Assembly (NCBI GenBank): GCA_041600415.1
Contig: JBFIKF010000006.1
Coordinates: 1-64,000, forward strand
Source: JBFJKD01 sp041600415
GTDB lineage: Bacteria; Pseudomonadota; Gammaproteobacteria; Pseudomonadales; Porticoccaceae
Length of the DNA stretch: 64,000 nt
Reading direction: 5' to 3'
Below the pieces are notes generated by a model. That model was not told the DNA's origin. It worked only from the letters and a program-made list of their open reading frames with translations, and ran no database searches. Below are positions 1 through 8,668 of the stretch, piece after piece. Each line of letters begins with the position of its first letter. The stretch's first letter is position 1. A program made the position numbers and the translations under genes.

Positions 1-1012
1 AGTCCACCCGCCCACATACATCGCCAACAGCGACTCCACCTGCACTCTGACGGGTGGGGATAGTAACGGCTACATCAAATAGTGGCTGCAGAAACGCTGC
101 TGCAATGCGGTCACACACTTGCCGCCCCTCAAAGCTGTCGACACAGCAAAATAGCACGTCACCTTCACCCGCCAGTTCAATGGCCTCTCGGGTAGCAACA
201 CTGGCTTTAAGTGTGAGCACTTCGATATCGTCGCGATATGTGGGGATAACCGACGCAAACCTAGCCACTTTGGCTGTACTGTTCCGGGCATCGTCCAGTG
301 TGGCGTTGAGGATACGATTAAGGTTCTTGAATTCAATTTCATCAAAATCGATCAGGATCAATCGGCCGAAGCCAAGTCGGGCCAGCTGTTCCACCACGAT
401 GGACCCGGTACCCGATACCCCAACCACACAAGCGGTGAAGTTTTTGAGGTGACGCCCCATTTCGGTAGAGAAAGCCATAGGGATAGGCAGCAAACTCCCC
501 TGCTCAGATGCTTGCCAGATTAGCAACTCATCGCTAGCAAGGTGCACAGTGCTGACAGGTGTAGTCATCAGTTGACGATCATAGAGCCGGGCGCAAATGG
601 CACCGTCCAATGTCATGATGGCCGAGCCATGTCGGGTTAAATGTGATTCGCTGGCCTCGAATAGCGCAGGCATGACGTCTCGATCACTGTCGTCGTCAAT
701 AGCTGAGAACGCCAAGAGACCGCCGGGATGTGAGTGCATCAGCACTATCGACAGAGCATGAGCCTCTGCTAGGTCAATGGCCTCCTCGATGACGGTGCCC
801 GGCCAACAGATGCGATCAAGCGAGCGTTCACTACAATCGTCGTAATCAACCAACAGAATATGATTGACCACATAGCGATGTGCGGCGCTTTGGGCGCAGA
901 GCACAATGGCGGCAGCCTCCAGGCCGTCGCCGGGGAAAAGGTGCTCGCGCAGTTTGGCATGATGAGCCTCACTGATCGCCAGTTTGATGGGCTGATTAAT
1001 GGTAGTGCTCAT
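1..1012 (-). CDS. JAB peptidase-E1 (ThiF) fusion, C-terminus cut by window edge
   Basis: The reading frame is open from an ATG at 1012 to the left edge (337 residues visible), so the protein is partial. Residues 1-165 look like a JAB/JAMM metallopeptidase: HSH at 93-95, Ser103 and Asp106 give the exact HxH-x7-SxxD zinc motif, with a likely catalytic Glu32. From about residue 190 an E1/ThiF Rossmann domain follows, with GVSGTG (198-203), an acidic IDFDEIE stretch and the NLNR arginine element. Such proteins activate ubiquitin-like tails by adenylation, and JAB domains cleave them. The start overlaps the stop of the upstream polyubiquitin-E2 gene as ATGA, which suggests translational coupling. 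The E1 catalytic cysteine and C-terminus cannot be assessed. Confidence 0.85.
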   Translation of the reverse strand, partial: MSTTINQPIKLAISEAHHAKLREHLFPGDGLEAAAIVLCAQSAAHRYVVNHILLVDYDDCSERSLDRICWPGTVIEEAIDLAEAHALSIVLMHSHPGGLLAFSAIDDDSDRDVMPALFEASESHLTRHGSAIMTLDGAICARLYDRQLMTTPVSTVHLASDELLIWQASEQGSLLPIPMAFSTEMGRHLKNFTACVVGVSGTGSIVVEQLARLGFGRLILIDFDEIEFKNLNRILNATLDDARNSTAKVARFASVIPTYRDDIEVLTLKASVATREAIELAGEGDVLFCCVDSFEGRQVCDRIAAAFLQPLFDVAVTIPTRQSAGGVAVGDVCGRVD

Positions 1013-2175
1013 TTTCCCACCTCCCGCAGCAGCGATTCTTCCACAACAGCCAAGTGAGTTATTACGCTGTCAGTTAAGGGATTCCATTGTGTGACACCAT
1101 TAAGATGGCGACTCCAGCGCTGGTAGACCTTACCAAGAATGTTTTCCCGGCTTTCAGTCTGAGCAATGCTGCCACCATTAGCCAACGTCAGGACGGGATG
1201 AACGAAGAACATATCGAGCTTTGCGTCCGGGTAAGCAGTGGGAATCTCTATAGCAAGATCTACCTGTTCACAGTTATAACCACTCGGCAATAGGTAATTG
1301 TGAATGATCAACCAACGCCGTGCCCCGACCAGACGGGTCTCCCAATCGACACCCAAGTGGTTCAAATACGCGACATCTTGGTCCAGCAGGGTAAACTCAA
1401 AGGCGGGGGCAGCTGCCGCCTCGCCATTGTTGATTTCTGCCGGGGTGAGACGCAGCTTTTCGATACCCGGCTTCCGCAGGTCAATGGCATCGCTCATCTC
1501 GATGACTTGCTTAGGCTCGCCCCTCACCTTGAGCACCAAAATCCAACCCTTGTCTGGGTTAAAGCCGGCTGCCTTAAGTGCATCGCTGGCAACAATCGTC
1601 GGTTGTTCGACGTTTACAATAACGCCCTGCACGTTCAGCTTCCAGATTCTGAGTTGAGTGTAGATCTTTTCGAGACCAGGCTCATCCAAATCCACACAGT
1701 CCCCATCGGCAAGAAGCTGATCCGGCTGGTTACGGCGCTCCAACCAGATGTCTTGATCCTCAGCAATGCCGCCGACACGGCGCAGCACATCCTCACAAAT
1801 GTGGGCCTGTCCCCAGGGAAAACGCTGTCCGTTCAAGGCGACATAGAAAAGGCGATCGCTATCGAAGGCAAAAAATTGCTCAACGCCACGTTGATACACA
1901 TCCACCGTGTCATCGAGGTCTACCGTTTCGAGCTCGCCTTTGTCGTCAAACAGTAACAGCAGGTGGTTTTCAACCGGGGTTTTGCCTGCTGCACTCAGGA
2001 TTTGGCGACCGGTAGGCACCGGATCGTCAATTTCAACCAAGGCGCCCTGCCCGTCAGGGTCTATCACCTGTACTAGGTAGTGCTCCGCAATGGGCAGTGG
2101 GCGGCCCTCTTGACGGCAAAGGGCTATGTTTTCGCGCTTAACACGCTTTTCGTTGGGGGAAGTAACATCGTTCAT
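1009..2175 (-). CDS. Three ubiquitin-like repeats fused to an E2-like domain
   Basis: The 388-residue protein has three beta-grasp repeats of the Multi_ubiq type (about residues 31-103, 108-175 and 177-245). Each ends in a similar block: VDLDDTVDVYQRGVEQF, VDLDEPGLEKI and IDLRKPGIEKL. The C-terminal part (about 258-388) resembles the bacterial Prok-E2_E/6E type of E2 domain, with LLPSGY, IPTAYP and LDMFF landmarks. Cys302 (in GYNCEQ) is its only cysteine. No di-glycine is seen at the repeat ends. The gene sits between the helicase gene and the JAB-E1 gene on the same strand and overlaps the latter by 4 bases. The fold is well supported; the target and biological role are unknown, and a defence role is inferred from context. 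Confidence 0.85.
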   Translation of the reverse strand: MNDVTSPNEKRVKRENIALCRQEGRPLPIAEHYLVQVIDPDGQGALVEIDDPVPTGRQILSAAGKTPVENHLLLLFDDKGELETVDLDDTVDVYQRGVEQFFAFDSDRLFYVALNGQRFPWGQAHICEDVLRRVGGIAEDQDIWLERRNQPDQLLADGDCVDLDEPGLEKIYTQLRIWKLNVQGVIVNVEQPTIVASDALKAAGFNPDKGWILVLKVRGEPKQVIEMSDAIDLRKPGIEKLRLTPAEINNGEAAAAPAFEFTLLDQDVAYLNHLGVDWETRLVGARRWLIIHNYLLPSGYNCEQVDLAIEIPTAYPDAKLDMFFVHPVLTLANGGSIAQTESRENILGKVYQRWSRHLNGVTQWNPLTDSVITHLAVVEESLLREVGK

Positions 2176-2270
2176 AATCGAATAATCTCTTGATGGCTTG
2201 CCGCGACATGCGGTTTCTTAGCCGTTCAAGGGGTTAATCGAAGCAAATCTTCCTGACCGGAAAGCCCAAT

Positions 2271-5200
2271 CTATTTTTTTATACCAATTTTTCCTGCCGG
2301 GACTTTGCCACAGATGAAAAAGCTAGGGCAGCGGGGGCAAGTGCGATTTTCAGGCTTTGCGGGAAAGTGCCCCTGGGCAATAGCGCCCAAGGCCGATTGG
2401 GTTTTGCTCAGACGCGCGGATTTTTTGAGGTTGGTCACCGTGACCTGCTCTTGGGTTTCGCCAGCTAAGTGCACGGCCTCCACTCGAGTGCCATGCCCAA
2501 ATTGACGTTCTGCCGCTTCCAACAATAGCGTGTATTCAATGCGGTCAAATTCGTCGCTGCCCTTTATGCCAGATTTAATGCGCCGAATGCTGTACTTGCC
2601 GTCTGTATCAAGTGTTATTTCATCGGGTAATACGCTGATCTCGCCTTCTGGAAAAGACACTTGCAGCACCTCGGGTTTGACCATCTGACGCCCCTGGCGG
2701 GTCTCTATCAGGTATTGCACCAGGCGCTCCCCGATGCGGCGATAGTCCTCCGCGTAGCCGTGATCCACAGGGCCCCGGTTAAGCCACGACTGTGCAAATT
2801 GAGCCTCCAGTTCACCAGCACTTGGCGAGGATTCGCTGTGTTGCTGTCCTAACCAATCCAGCACATCGTACACCGCACTGTGCATTTGCATGAAAGCACT
2901 CTCGGTACGTTTGCCCGCCAAGGCCAAAGCGTGGGTGTAGAAAAACCGTCTGGGGCAGCGGTCATACAAGCTGAGCTGTTTTTCGCTGATCAGCAGTGCC
3001 TTTTCATCGAGGCTCAGGACCTCAGGCTCCATAGGGTGGAGACTGAGCCGAGTCGGATTATTCTGCTGTTGGATGACAGAAGCAATGCGGTCAATGTATT
3101 TTGATCGACTGCGGTTTTTGCCATCGTTTTGTACAGAAGAGGCGTAAAGCAGCAGCTCATTTTGCGCCCGCGAAGTGGCCACAAAAAACTTACACTCTTC
3201 CTCTTCTTCGTGCCCGGCTTTGATAGCCTCAAGCCCCGTTAAGCCCTCTGTTCCGTCGACCAGCCCATCGGGAGGTACACAGCGCGGCGGCCTGTTGCTG
3301 CCCGGCAATCCGGTGGCGATCATACCTGGGAGGTGCACCACCTTGAACTCCAAACCTTTGCTGGCATGTATGGTCATTAAGCGAACGCCATTGATGCTGT
3401 GCGCCGCCTGAGGGAGTTGACGCATTTCGCGGTCTTCGGAGAGCAGCACAATGCGGCGAATGCGCGACAGCAGCCTATCAATAGGCAATCCGCTGCTGTT
3501 GATGGGGTTGCGGGCAAAGTTCAACAGTTGCCATAGAGCGATTCCCTTCATTTGGCCTTGTAGGTCATTGGCCATGGCCGCCTGCTTTGCCCAGCCCAAT
3601 CGATCAATGACCAGGCTTGCCAGCACCGGCCAGGGGTTGGCATTGGTGGGAACATCGCCCAAAACAGCTGACAGGTGTTTGAGGTTTTCACGGGCTTGTT
3701 CATCTAAACCGGGCACCTCATCGACCAGCGCTCTCCAACCCAAGGGGTCGGTGTCAGCTTCGCGCAGGTGCTGCTGCAGCGCAGTGATGTGTTCCAGCCG
3801 AACGGTGTAACCGGGTAATGTCGCCGCCCGCACCAGGCCCGTGGCACGCCGGTCGGTGACTAACGACAGCAGTGACAACAGATCCTTGATTTCTTCGCGT
3901 TCAAACAGGCTGCCTAAATACAACCCCGGCAGGCCGAGGGCTTCAAGACTGGCAGCGATCTCGCTCAAGCGGTTGTTGGAAGTACAGAGTATGGCCTGAT
4001 CTTTGTATTCGAAACCCTGACTTTTCTTCTCCATTATCGCTGCAGCGAGCACGGCAATTTCATCATCAGGGGTCGTAGCCACCCTTAATTCAGGCCGTTT
4101 TCCCAATGAGCCATGATGGGCTTGGAGCTGCAAAGGCAAAGCCCCCGCCGTGGCTCTCATGCCCGTCGAAAAGTGGCGATAGAAATCAACAATTTCGCTC
4201 GAGGAGCGGTAATTGATATCCAGTCCGGCTACTTGTGCGCCGGGAAAGTCCTCAATAAAGCGCTTCATATTGATCGACGAAGCGCCCCGAAAACGGTAGA
4301 TGGATTGGCGCGAATCTCCGACGACCCAAAGCCGCTTGCCCTCTCCCGCAATGGCCTTAATCAAGCGCACTGAGGCACGGTTAACATCCTGGTACTCGTC
4401 CACTAAAATGTGTTTGTGGCGTGATGCGAGCAGTTGTTGAACTTCTGGCTCTGATTCCACCAAACGCACAGGTAGCGAAACTAGATCGCCAAAATCAACG
4501 CTGTCGGTACGTTGCAGCACAACCTCATAGACTTGGTATAACTTTGCTACATCAAGGCATTTTTCAGCTCGATCACGCTGTTTTTCAGCATCATCACCCG
4601 GCGGCAGCTCTCGAGAAGCCTCAAGCATAGCCTCTGCTAATGCTCGATATTCAGTGGCATCCACGACTTCGTCTTTCGCTCGCGAGATGGCCGAGAGCAT
4701 GTCGCCCAAATCCAGGGTTGGATCGTAGAGATTGCGAAAGTGCTTAAGCGGAAGCCGTGCTATTTCGTCTTCAAGCAGTTCGATAGCTTCGTAGCGCGAA
4801 ATCACCCTGGGGTTTTCGGATAAGCCCAACCGGTCATGAAAGCGGTGCACAATATCCAGCCCGAAAGAGTGGAAGGTACCCAACCACAGAGTCGCCACTG
4901 CCTCGGGGAACTTGGCGGCGATACGCTCTCGCAGCTCGCCAGCGGCCTTGTTGGAGAAAGTCAGTACCAGGATAGCCCCAGGGTCTACCCCTTCTTCCAG
5001 CAAAGACTCAATGCGATGCACCAGAGTGCGAGTTTTACCGGTGCCCGGACCAGCTTGGAGTTGAAAGGCACTGCCACGGTGTAAGGCGGCGTTGCGTTGG
5101 GAATCATCCAAACCGACTGATGTTGCTACGGACTCTGTGGGTGGTGGCGTAATGGGAGGCAGCAGCAGCGCATCAAGCAACTGCTGCTGAACTACACTCA

Positions 5201-5702
5201 ACGGGGCCTGTAACCGATCGGCGATTGCCTCGGAAGACAGCTGTTCATCGATGTGCCAGTATCTTGCCACACTGCGCGGCAGCAGCAATTCGCGGGCAAA
5301 AAGATCCATAACGATCTCGCGCCGCTCGTGGCTGCCATAGTCAACCACTCGATCGGCCCCCACTGCAGGGGCTTCAGCAGATCGGTCGGGATCAATTTCC
5401 TCAGTGAGGTCATCCTGCGTAGGACCTTCTAACTCCACATGACCAATTTCATGAGCGATTAAAAAAGCTTTGTCGAAATCACTGCCCACATCTTCATAGA
5501 GGATCATCCCTGCCTGGCTGTCGTAGAGGGCTCTCCCACCATTAAGCTGGGGATCTCCCTGGGCCAGTGGATAAACATCTATTCCTCGCCGTTCTGCCTC
5601 ATCTGTAACGAAAGACAACAACGCGCTGGTATCACTGCCCCGAGCACAAGCGGCCTGATGCAGCTTAGCCGCCTGTTGTCGAGCCACTTCGATGGCGTCC
5701 AT
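2271..5702 (-). CDS. ImmA/IrrE-type metallopeptidase fused to UvrD/Rep-type helicase
   Basis: This 1143-residue protein starts with an ImmA/IrrE-like peptidase: AHEIGH at 83-88 gives the HExxH zinc site, and RELLLP near 137-142 matches the family's later helix. A superfamily 1 helicase follows, with Walker A AGPGTGKT (217-224), LVDEYQDVN (Walker B) about 220 residues later, and late motifs such as MTIHASKGLEFKVVHLP. The last 250 residues may form a PD-(D/E)XK-like nuclease with a cysteine cluster (CPRCPSFFIC) near the end. UvrD-like proteins unwind or process DNA; ImmA/IrrE peptidases cleave repressors. The gene starts 3 bases after the small upstream gene and probably shares its transcript. 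The coupling of peptidase and helicase in one chain is unusual. Confidence 0.85.
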   Translation of the reverse strand: MDAIEVARQQAAKLHQAACARGSDTSALLSFVTDEAERRGIDVYPLAQGDPQLNGGRALYDSQAGMILYEDVGSDFDKAFLIAHEIGHVELEGPTQDDLTEEIDPDRSAEAPAVGADRVVDYGSHERREIVMDLFARELLLPRSVARYWHIDEQLSSEAIADRLQAPLSVVQQQLLDALLLPPITPPPTESVATSVGLDDSQRNAALHRGSAFQLQAGPGTGKTRTLVHRIESLLEEGVDPGAILVLTFSNKAAGELRERIAAKFPEAVATLWLGTFHSFGLDIVHRFHDRLGLSENPRVISRYEAIELLEDEIARLPLKHFRNLYDPTLDLGDMLSAISRAKDEVVDATEYRALAEAMLEASRELPPGDDAEKQRDRAEKCLDVAKLYQVYEVVLQRTDSVDFGDLVSLPVRLVESEPEVQQLLASRHKHILVDEYQDVNRASVRLIKAIAGEGKRLWVVGDSRQSIYRFRGASSINMKRFIEDFPGAQVAGLDINYRSSSEIVDFYRHFSTGMRATAGALPLQLQAHHGSLGKRPELRVATTPDDEIAVLAAAIMEKKSQGFEYKDQAILCTSNNRLSEIAASLEALGLPGLYLGSLFEREEIKDLLSLLSLVTDRRATGLVRAATLPGYTVRLEHITALQQHLREADTDPLGWRALVDEVPGLDEQARENLKHLSAVLGDVPTNANPWPVLASLVIDRLGWAKQAAMANDLQGQMKGIALWQLLNFARNPINSSGLPIDRLLSRIRRIVLLSEDREMRQLPQAAHSINGVRLMTIHASKGLEFKVVHLPGMIATGLPGSNRPPRCVPPDGLVDGTEGLTGLEAIKAGHEEEEECKFFVATSRAQNELLLYASSVQNDGKNRSRSKYIDRIASVIQQQNNPTRLSLHPMEPEVLSLDEKALLISEKQLSLYDRCPRRFFYTHALALAGKRTESAFMQMHSAVYDVLDWLGQQHSESSPSAGELEAQFAQSWLNRGPVDHGYAEDYRRIGERLVQYLIETRQGRQMVKPEVLQVSFPEGEISVLPDEITLDTDGKYSIRRIKSGIKGSDEFDRIEYTLLLEAAERQFGHGTRVEAVHLAGETQEQVTVTNLKKSARLSKTQSALGAIAQGHFPAKPENRTCPRCPSFFICGKVPAGKIGIKK

Positions 5703-5705
5703 ATA

Positions 5706-6314
5706 TTACTCGTCCTTCATTTCCCCCAACGCCGCTTGTTGTGCTTCGCTTAATGCAGAACTTGTCAGCGCCTCTTCAAAAGTGATTTTGTCACCCGTTC
5801 CAGGCTTACCCGAAGCCTTATGCCGCAGGCATGTTGCAACAGTAGGCGGAGCTTCTAAGGCGCTTTTCAGTCCCTCAACTGACACTGTCAGTTTCTGTGC
5901 AAGCACGGACAAGAATCGCTGGGGAATAGTGGCCGCCTGGATAGAACAATCTCGTAAGCGGGATAAGAATAGGCGGTTAACATTCAACTCACTGGCAAGT
6001 TCACGAAAACGCTCATCGCTTAGTTTCGACAGGGGATTATCCATTGGAAGCGGAGTTGTCGAAGCGGGATCGGTAGGACTTAGCAAGGATTGAAATTTGG
6101 ACCAAGCCTGTTTGGACTTGTCGCTTGGAACCTTCTCGGCGGGCACTTCTTCAAACTTCGGAGCTGTAAAAAGTTCGATAGACAGATCAATGAGCGCTTC
6201 GCGATACTGAGGGTAGCGCCTCAAATATTTTGCCAAGGTATCGGCATTGGGGTTCGATTCTGCTGAGAACTCGTGTAATACGTCATCTTTTGACGCTTGA
6301 GGTGTAGTGTTCAT
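5706..6314 (-). CDS. Unknown 202-residue protein, possible DNA-binding or anti-sigma partner
   Basis: I do not recognise a named family. The N-terminal 50 residues (YLRRYPQYREALIDLSIEL) form predicted helices. Residues 95-150 (LSDERFRELASELNVNRLFLSRLRD and onward) have the look of a helix-turn-helix with a serine-rich linker before it. The ATG overlaps the stop of the sigma-factor gene by 4 bases, and its own stop lies 3 bases before the peptidase-helicase gene. This is the place where an anti-sigma factor, or an Xre-like repressor cleaved by an ImmA/IrrE peptidase, would be expected. That role is inference from position only. Confidence 0.7.
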   Translation of the reverse strand: MNTTPQASKDDVLHEFSAESNPNADTLAKYLRRYPQYREALIDLSIELFTAPKFEEVPAEKVPSDKSKQAWSKFQSLLSPTDPASTTPLPMDNPLSKLSDERFRELASELNVNRLFLSRLRDCSIQAATIPQRFLSVLAQKLTVSVEGLKSALEAPPTVATCLRHKASGKPGTGDKITFEEALTSSALSEAQQAALGEMKDE

Positions 6315-7099
6315 TGTAGTTCCTCCGCCTGCAACACGATTCGCAGTTTTTCAATAGCACGTTTTAACCGGTTGCGTACCGTCCTTTCCGTGCATTCTAA
6401 TACTTTCGCAATGGTCTCGACCTCTGGGTCTTGTGACTCGATCGGCATCCCCTGCCACCGCAACCCAACTGCGCGCCGTTCATCCTCTGGTAGTTCGTTA
6501 ATCGCATCCATTAGCCGCAACCGGAAAGCGACATCGTCTATTTTTGACGGATTTGGATTGATAAATTCTGCAGCTGCAATGTCAACCTCGTGGCTGACTT
6601 CCTCCCCGCTGTCGCTCTCCTCCGTCAATGGTCTAGCGTTGATTAAGGGATCAGTTTCACGTGCTGGGCCATGTTTTCTCAGTACATCCGTACACAAGCT
6701 GCTCAGAGCATGATTAAAATTGACCTCCCAGTAGTACATTTTTTCCTCCTGAGAGTCTCGATCCTTCGCAATCATTTCTATGATCTGCTCGGAAAGCTCT
6801 TCGCGGATGGTCGCGGCGTGATCAATCCAGGCATCAGACACGACTTTCCGCAACGCGGCTTCAAGCCGCCCATAAAAGGTGCAAAAAATCGGCTCTAGGT
6901 GCCGTGACCCCAGCTCTAACTCGGTGTGACGCAGAAAGTAGATTAACACTTCAAACGGCACAGCCTGCTGAGTGCATGTGAGGCGTTCGACCAGCTGATC
7001 GGGCGCGAGGCCATCGAGTGCGCTTAGCGCCTGTTCAATCTCGGTGCGCCGCTGGTAGGGCTCACCTTCTTGCGTTGTTTTCTTGAGCGGTATTACCAT
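6311..7099 (-). CDS. ECF-like RNA polymerase sigma factor
   Basis: The C-terminal 80 residues match sigma region 4: INELPEDERRAVGLRWQG is followed by ETIAKVLECTERTVRNRLKRA, a typical helix-turn-helix that recognises the -35 box. The middle part (FCTFYGRLEAALRKVV onward) is a possible region 2, although divergent. I chose the ATG at 7099, 14 nucleotides after the stop of the upstream Abi gene; the longer start at 7141 would overlap that gene by 29 bases. The protein is then about 262 residues, longer than most ECF factors, with an acidic linker before region 4. It probably directs transcription of this gene row or of another target. Confidence 0.75.
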   Translation of the reverse strand: MVIPLKKTTQEGEPYQRRTEIEQALSALDGLAPDQLVERLTCTQQAVPFEVLIYFLRHTELELGSRHLEPIFCTFYGRLEAALRKVVSDAWIDHAATIREELSEQIIEMIAKDRDSQEEKMYYWEVNFNHALSSLCTDVLRKHGPARETDPLINARPLTEESDSGEEVSHEVDIAAAEFINPNPSKIDDVAFRLRLMDAINELPEDERRAVGLRWQGMPIESQDPEVETIAKVLECTERTVRNRLKRAIEKLRIVLQAEELQ

Positions 7100-7112
7100 C
7101 CTTGAGTTTCTC

Positions 7113-8024
7113 TTAATATCTAACGTGAAGCAGTTTGCCAACTTTCACTCCGTTGCGCGTGATGTCGATAGTGCTGTTGCGATTGGATGCACAGAGTAGC
7201 CCATTCAGCTCTCGTTTGACTCGACTGAGAGGCAAGTCGTGACGGCCTGGGTTCTTTAAATACTCCAGATGTTCAATTGAACACACTCGGTTTATCGCTT
7301 TGATATAGCCCGCTTTATGGGCTAGAGCCTCACTGTCCAGCGATATCCAGCGTATAACTTCGACTATTAACTCTTTTGTATCATTAAGGCGTGTCATCGC
7401 ATCCTGAACCGTCGCTGGCTGGCCAATATTCCAGATGGGTTCGTGATGGAAGGCTTTGTTGCGAAAACCTCTGATAACCACTAATTTACTCTGAATGGTA
7501 TTGCGTCCCCTGGCTCTTCGCGGCGTATTGGGAAATACGGGGCGTAGCAAATTAGGCCATAAGGCTTGGGCGTTACGGTTTACATCAAACGCCGAATTGA
7601 ATAGGTTTGTCCAGAATCCAAAGGTGACTTTGGCGACAATCCGGTCTTCCTGGATCTGGGCTGAGGGGCGTAACCCTAGGTCTCGACGAATGCTGTCCCT
7701 AGCACTTTGGATGGAGCGGGTATGTTGATTAACCGCCCTCTGCTGTGCGCTCGCCTGTGTTCTGAATAAATTATGAGTGGGGCGTATAGCGATATTGTCA
7801 AACCAATACGGGCCTAGGGCCAGACGGGCTTCTTTGTGAATGGCGTTTCGGAGCGTGATTTCCAGCACCTGGAGTAAGGGGAAAAAGGCGGCAGCAACCT
7901 CTTTGCTCCACAAGTAACAGCCAAATAGCTCTACGTCGTCTGCTGGGTTAAAAAATGATCGATAGGTATTCAACCGGGGGGATGAGATATAGGGCTCTAG
8001 CCCTCCGTGGTTTAGTGATCTCAA
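7113..8024 (-). CDS. Abi_2 (AbiD/AbiF)-like HEPN protein
   Basis: The 303-residue sequence fits the Abi_2 family of abortive-infection proteins. It has FFPLLQVLEITLRNAIHKEA in the N-terminal half, and RGFRNKAFHHEPIW around residue 193-206 carries the HEPN RNxxxH signature (RNKAFH). HEPN proteins of this kind are usually RNases that act in phage defence or toxin-antitoxin systems. The start is a TTG at 8024, supported by AAAGGGA about 9 bases upstream and by the lack of any ATG until far into the protein. It heads the row of minus-strand genes that runs to the left edge. Confidence 0.75.
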   Translation of the reverse strand: MRSLNHGGLEPYISSPRLNTYRSFFNPADDVELFGCYLWSKEVAAAFFPLLQVLEITLRNAIHKEARLALGPYWFDNIAIRPTHNLFRTQASAQQRAVNQHTRSIQSARDSIRRDLGLRPSAQIQEDRIVAKVTFGFWTNLFNSAFDVNRNAQALWPNLLRPVFPNTPRRARGRNTIQSKLVVIRGFRNKAFHHEPIWNIGQPATVQDAMTRLNDTKELIVEVIRWISLDSEALAHKAGYIKAINRVCSIEHLEYLKNPGRHDLPLSRVKRELNGLLCASNRNSTIDITRNGVKVGKLLHVRY

Positions 8025-8138
8025 ATTGACAAATCCCTTTTACAAGAGTAGATTTAACAACATAGCTAGTAAGGATTCCTCTCCCACCAGCCTTATTGGT
8101 TGAGTGGTGATGCCCTTACAACAAGCGAGAGTAACAAG

Positions 8139-8167
8139 ACCCCGGTGCGAAAGTGTCGGGGTTTTTT
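8139..8167 (+). terminator. Intrinsic terminator, plus strand, orphan
   Basis: ACCCCG (8139-8144) pairs with CGGGGT (8157-8162) across a 12-base loop and is followed by a run of T. No gene precedes it on the plus strand, so it may be left from a lost gene or RNA gene. Confidence 0.65.
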
Positions 8168-8460
8168 ATTGCCAGAAATAAGCTAACCTTTTGGTTTAAG
8201 ACGGATTTTTTACAAGCCTAGTTGTACTCATTTCGGTCTCTATGATGCCCGAAGAAGTGATAAATCGCCACTATCCCAACCCATCAAACCATATCCACAG
8301 GGTTTACCCATCCAACGTTTGCAGCTCTAGGAGTTATGCTTGGGAGCAACTCAACGCCGTCACTAAAGGGTAGGAAGCCCTATTGTAGGGACGGAATATC
8401 TATTTACTTCAGAGACTCAATAATCTCGAATAAAGCGGATAACTTATTGATTTATTGACC

Positions 8461-8603
8461 CAACACCATGAATTTAACAGGCCCCAAAAATACGAAACAG
8501 CCTTTAAAATCAATATGTTATCTATTTTCAATACCATGAGTCATTGAAACACTGTTCATGGTATTGAGGTTTGACCTTAACTAGGACTCAGGCAATACCA
8601 TGA
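8461..8603. repeat. Four copies of CAAYACCATGA in both orientations
   Basis: Copies lie at 8461-8471 (CAACACCATGA), 8529-8539 (CAATACCATGA), 8556-8566 (inverted, TCATGGTATTG) and 8593-8603 (CAATACCATGA). The second and third form an inverted repeat with a 16-base spacer. This is the layout of an operator for a dimeric DNA-binding protein or of iterons. The binding protein is unknown. Confidence 0.6.
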
Positions 8604-8668
8604 AAAATGCCATTGATAATGCAGAATAACTCGTCAAATAGATTTATTTTGTCTTATATTTCAACGAG

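Larger units (their letters stand above)
8025..8668. other. 644-bp gap between Abi gene and truncated gene
   Basis: No open frame of useful length is seen. The gap holds a plus-strand terminator-like hairpin (8139-8167) with no plus-strand gene before it, and four copies of an 11-mer (8461-8603). The stretch near 8070-8095 vaguely resembles the 3' end of a serine or tyrosine tRNA, but the match is too poor to call. The promoter of the Abi gene should lie just upstream of 8024. Confidence 0.5.

Noticed and set aside
1300..1956. 218-codon plus-strand open frame
   Set aside because: It lies opposite the polyubiquitin-E2 gene, which has clear repeats and an E2-like domain. The plus frame has no family features.
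8070..8095. Possible tRNA fragment
   Set aside because: Only about 15 bases resemble a tRNA 3' end and no cloverleaf can be drawn, so no RNA gene is called.
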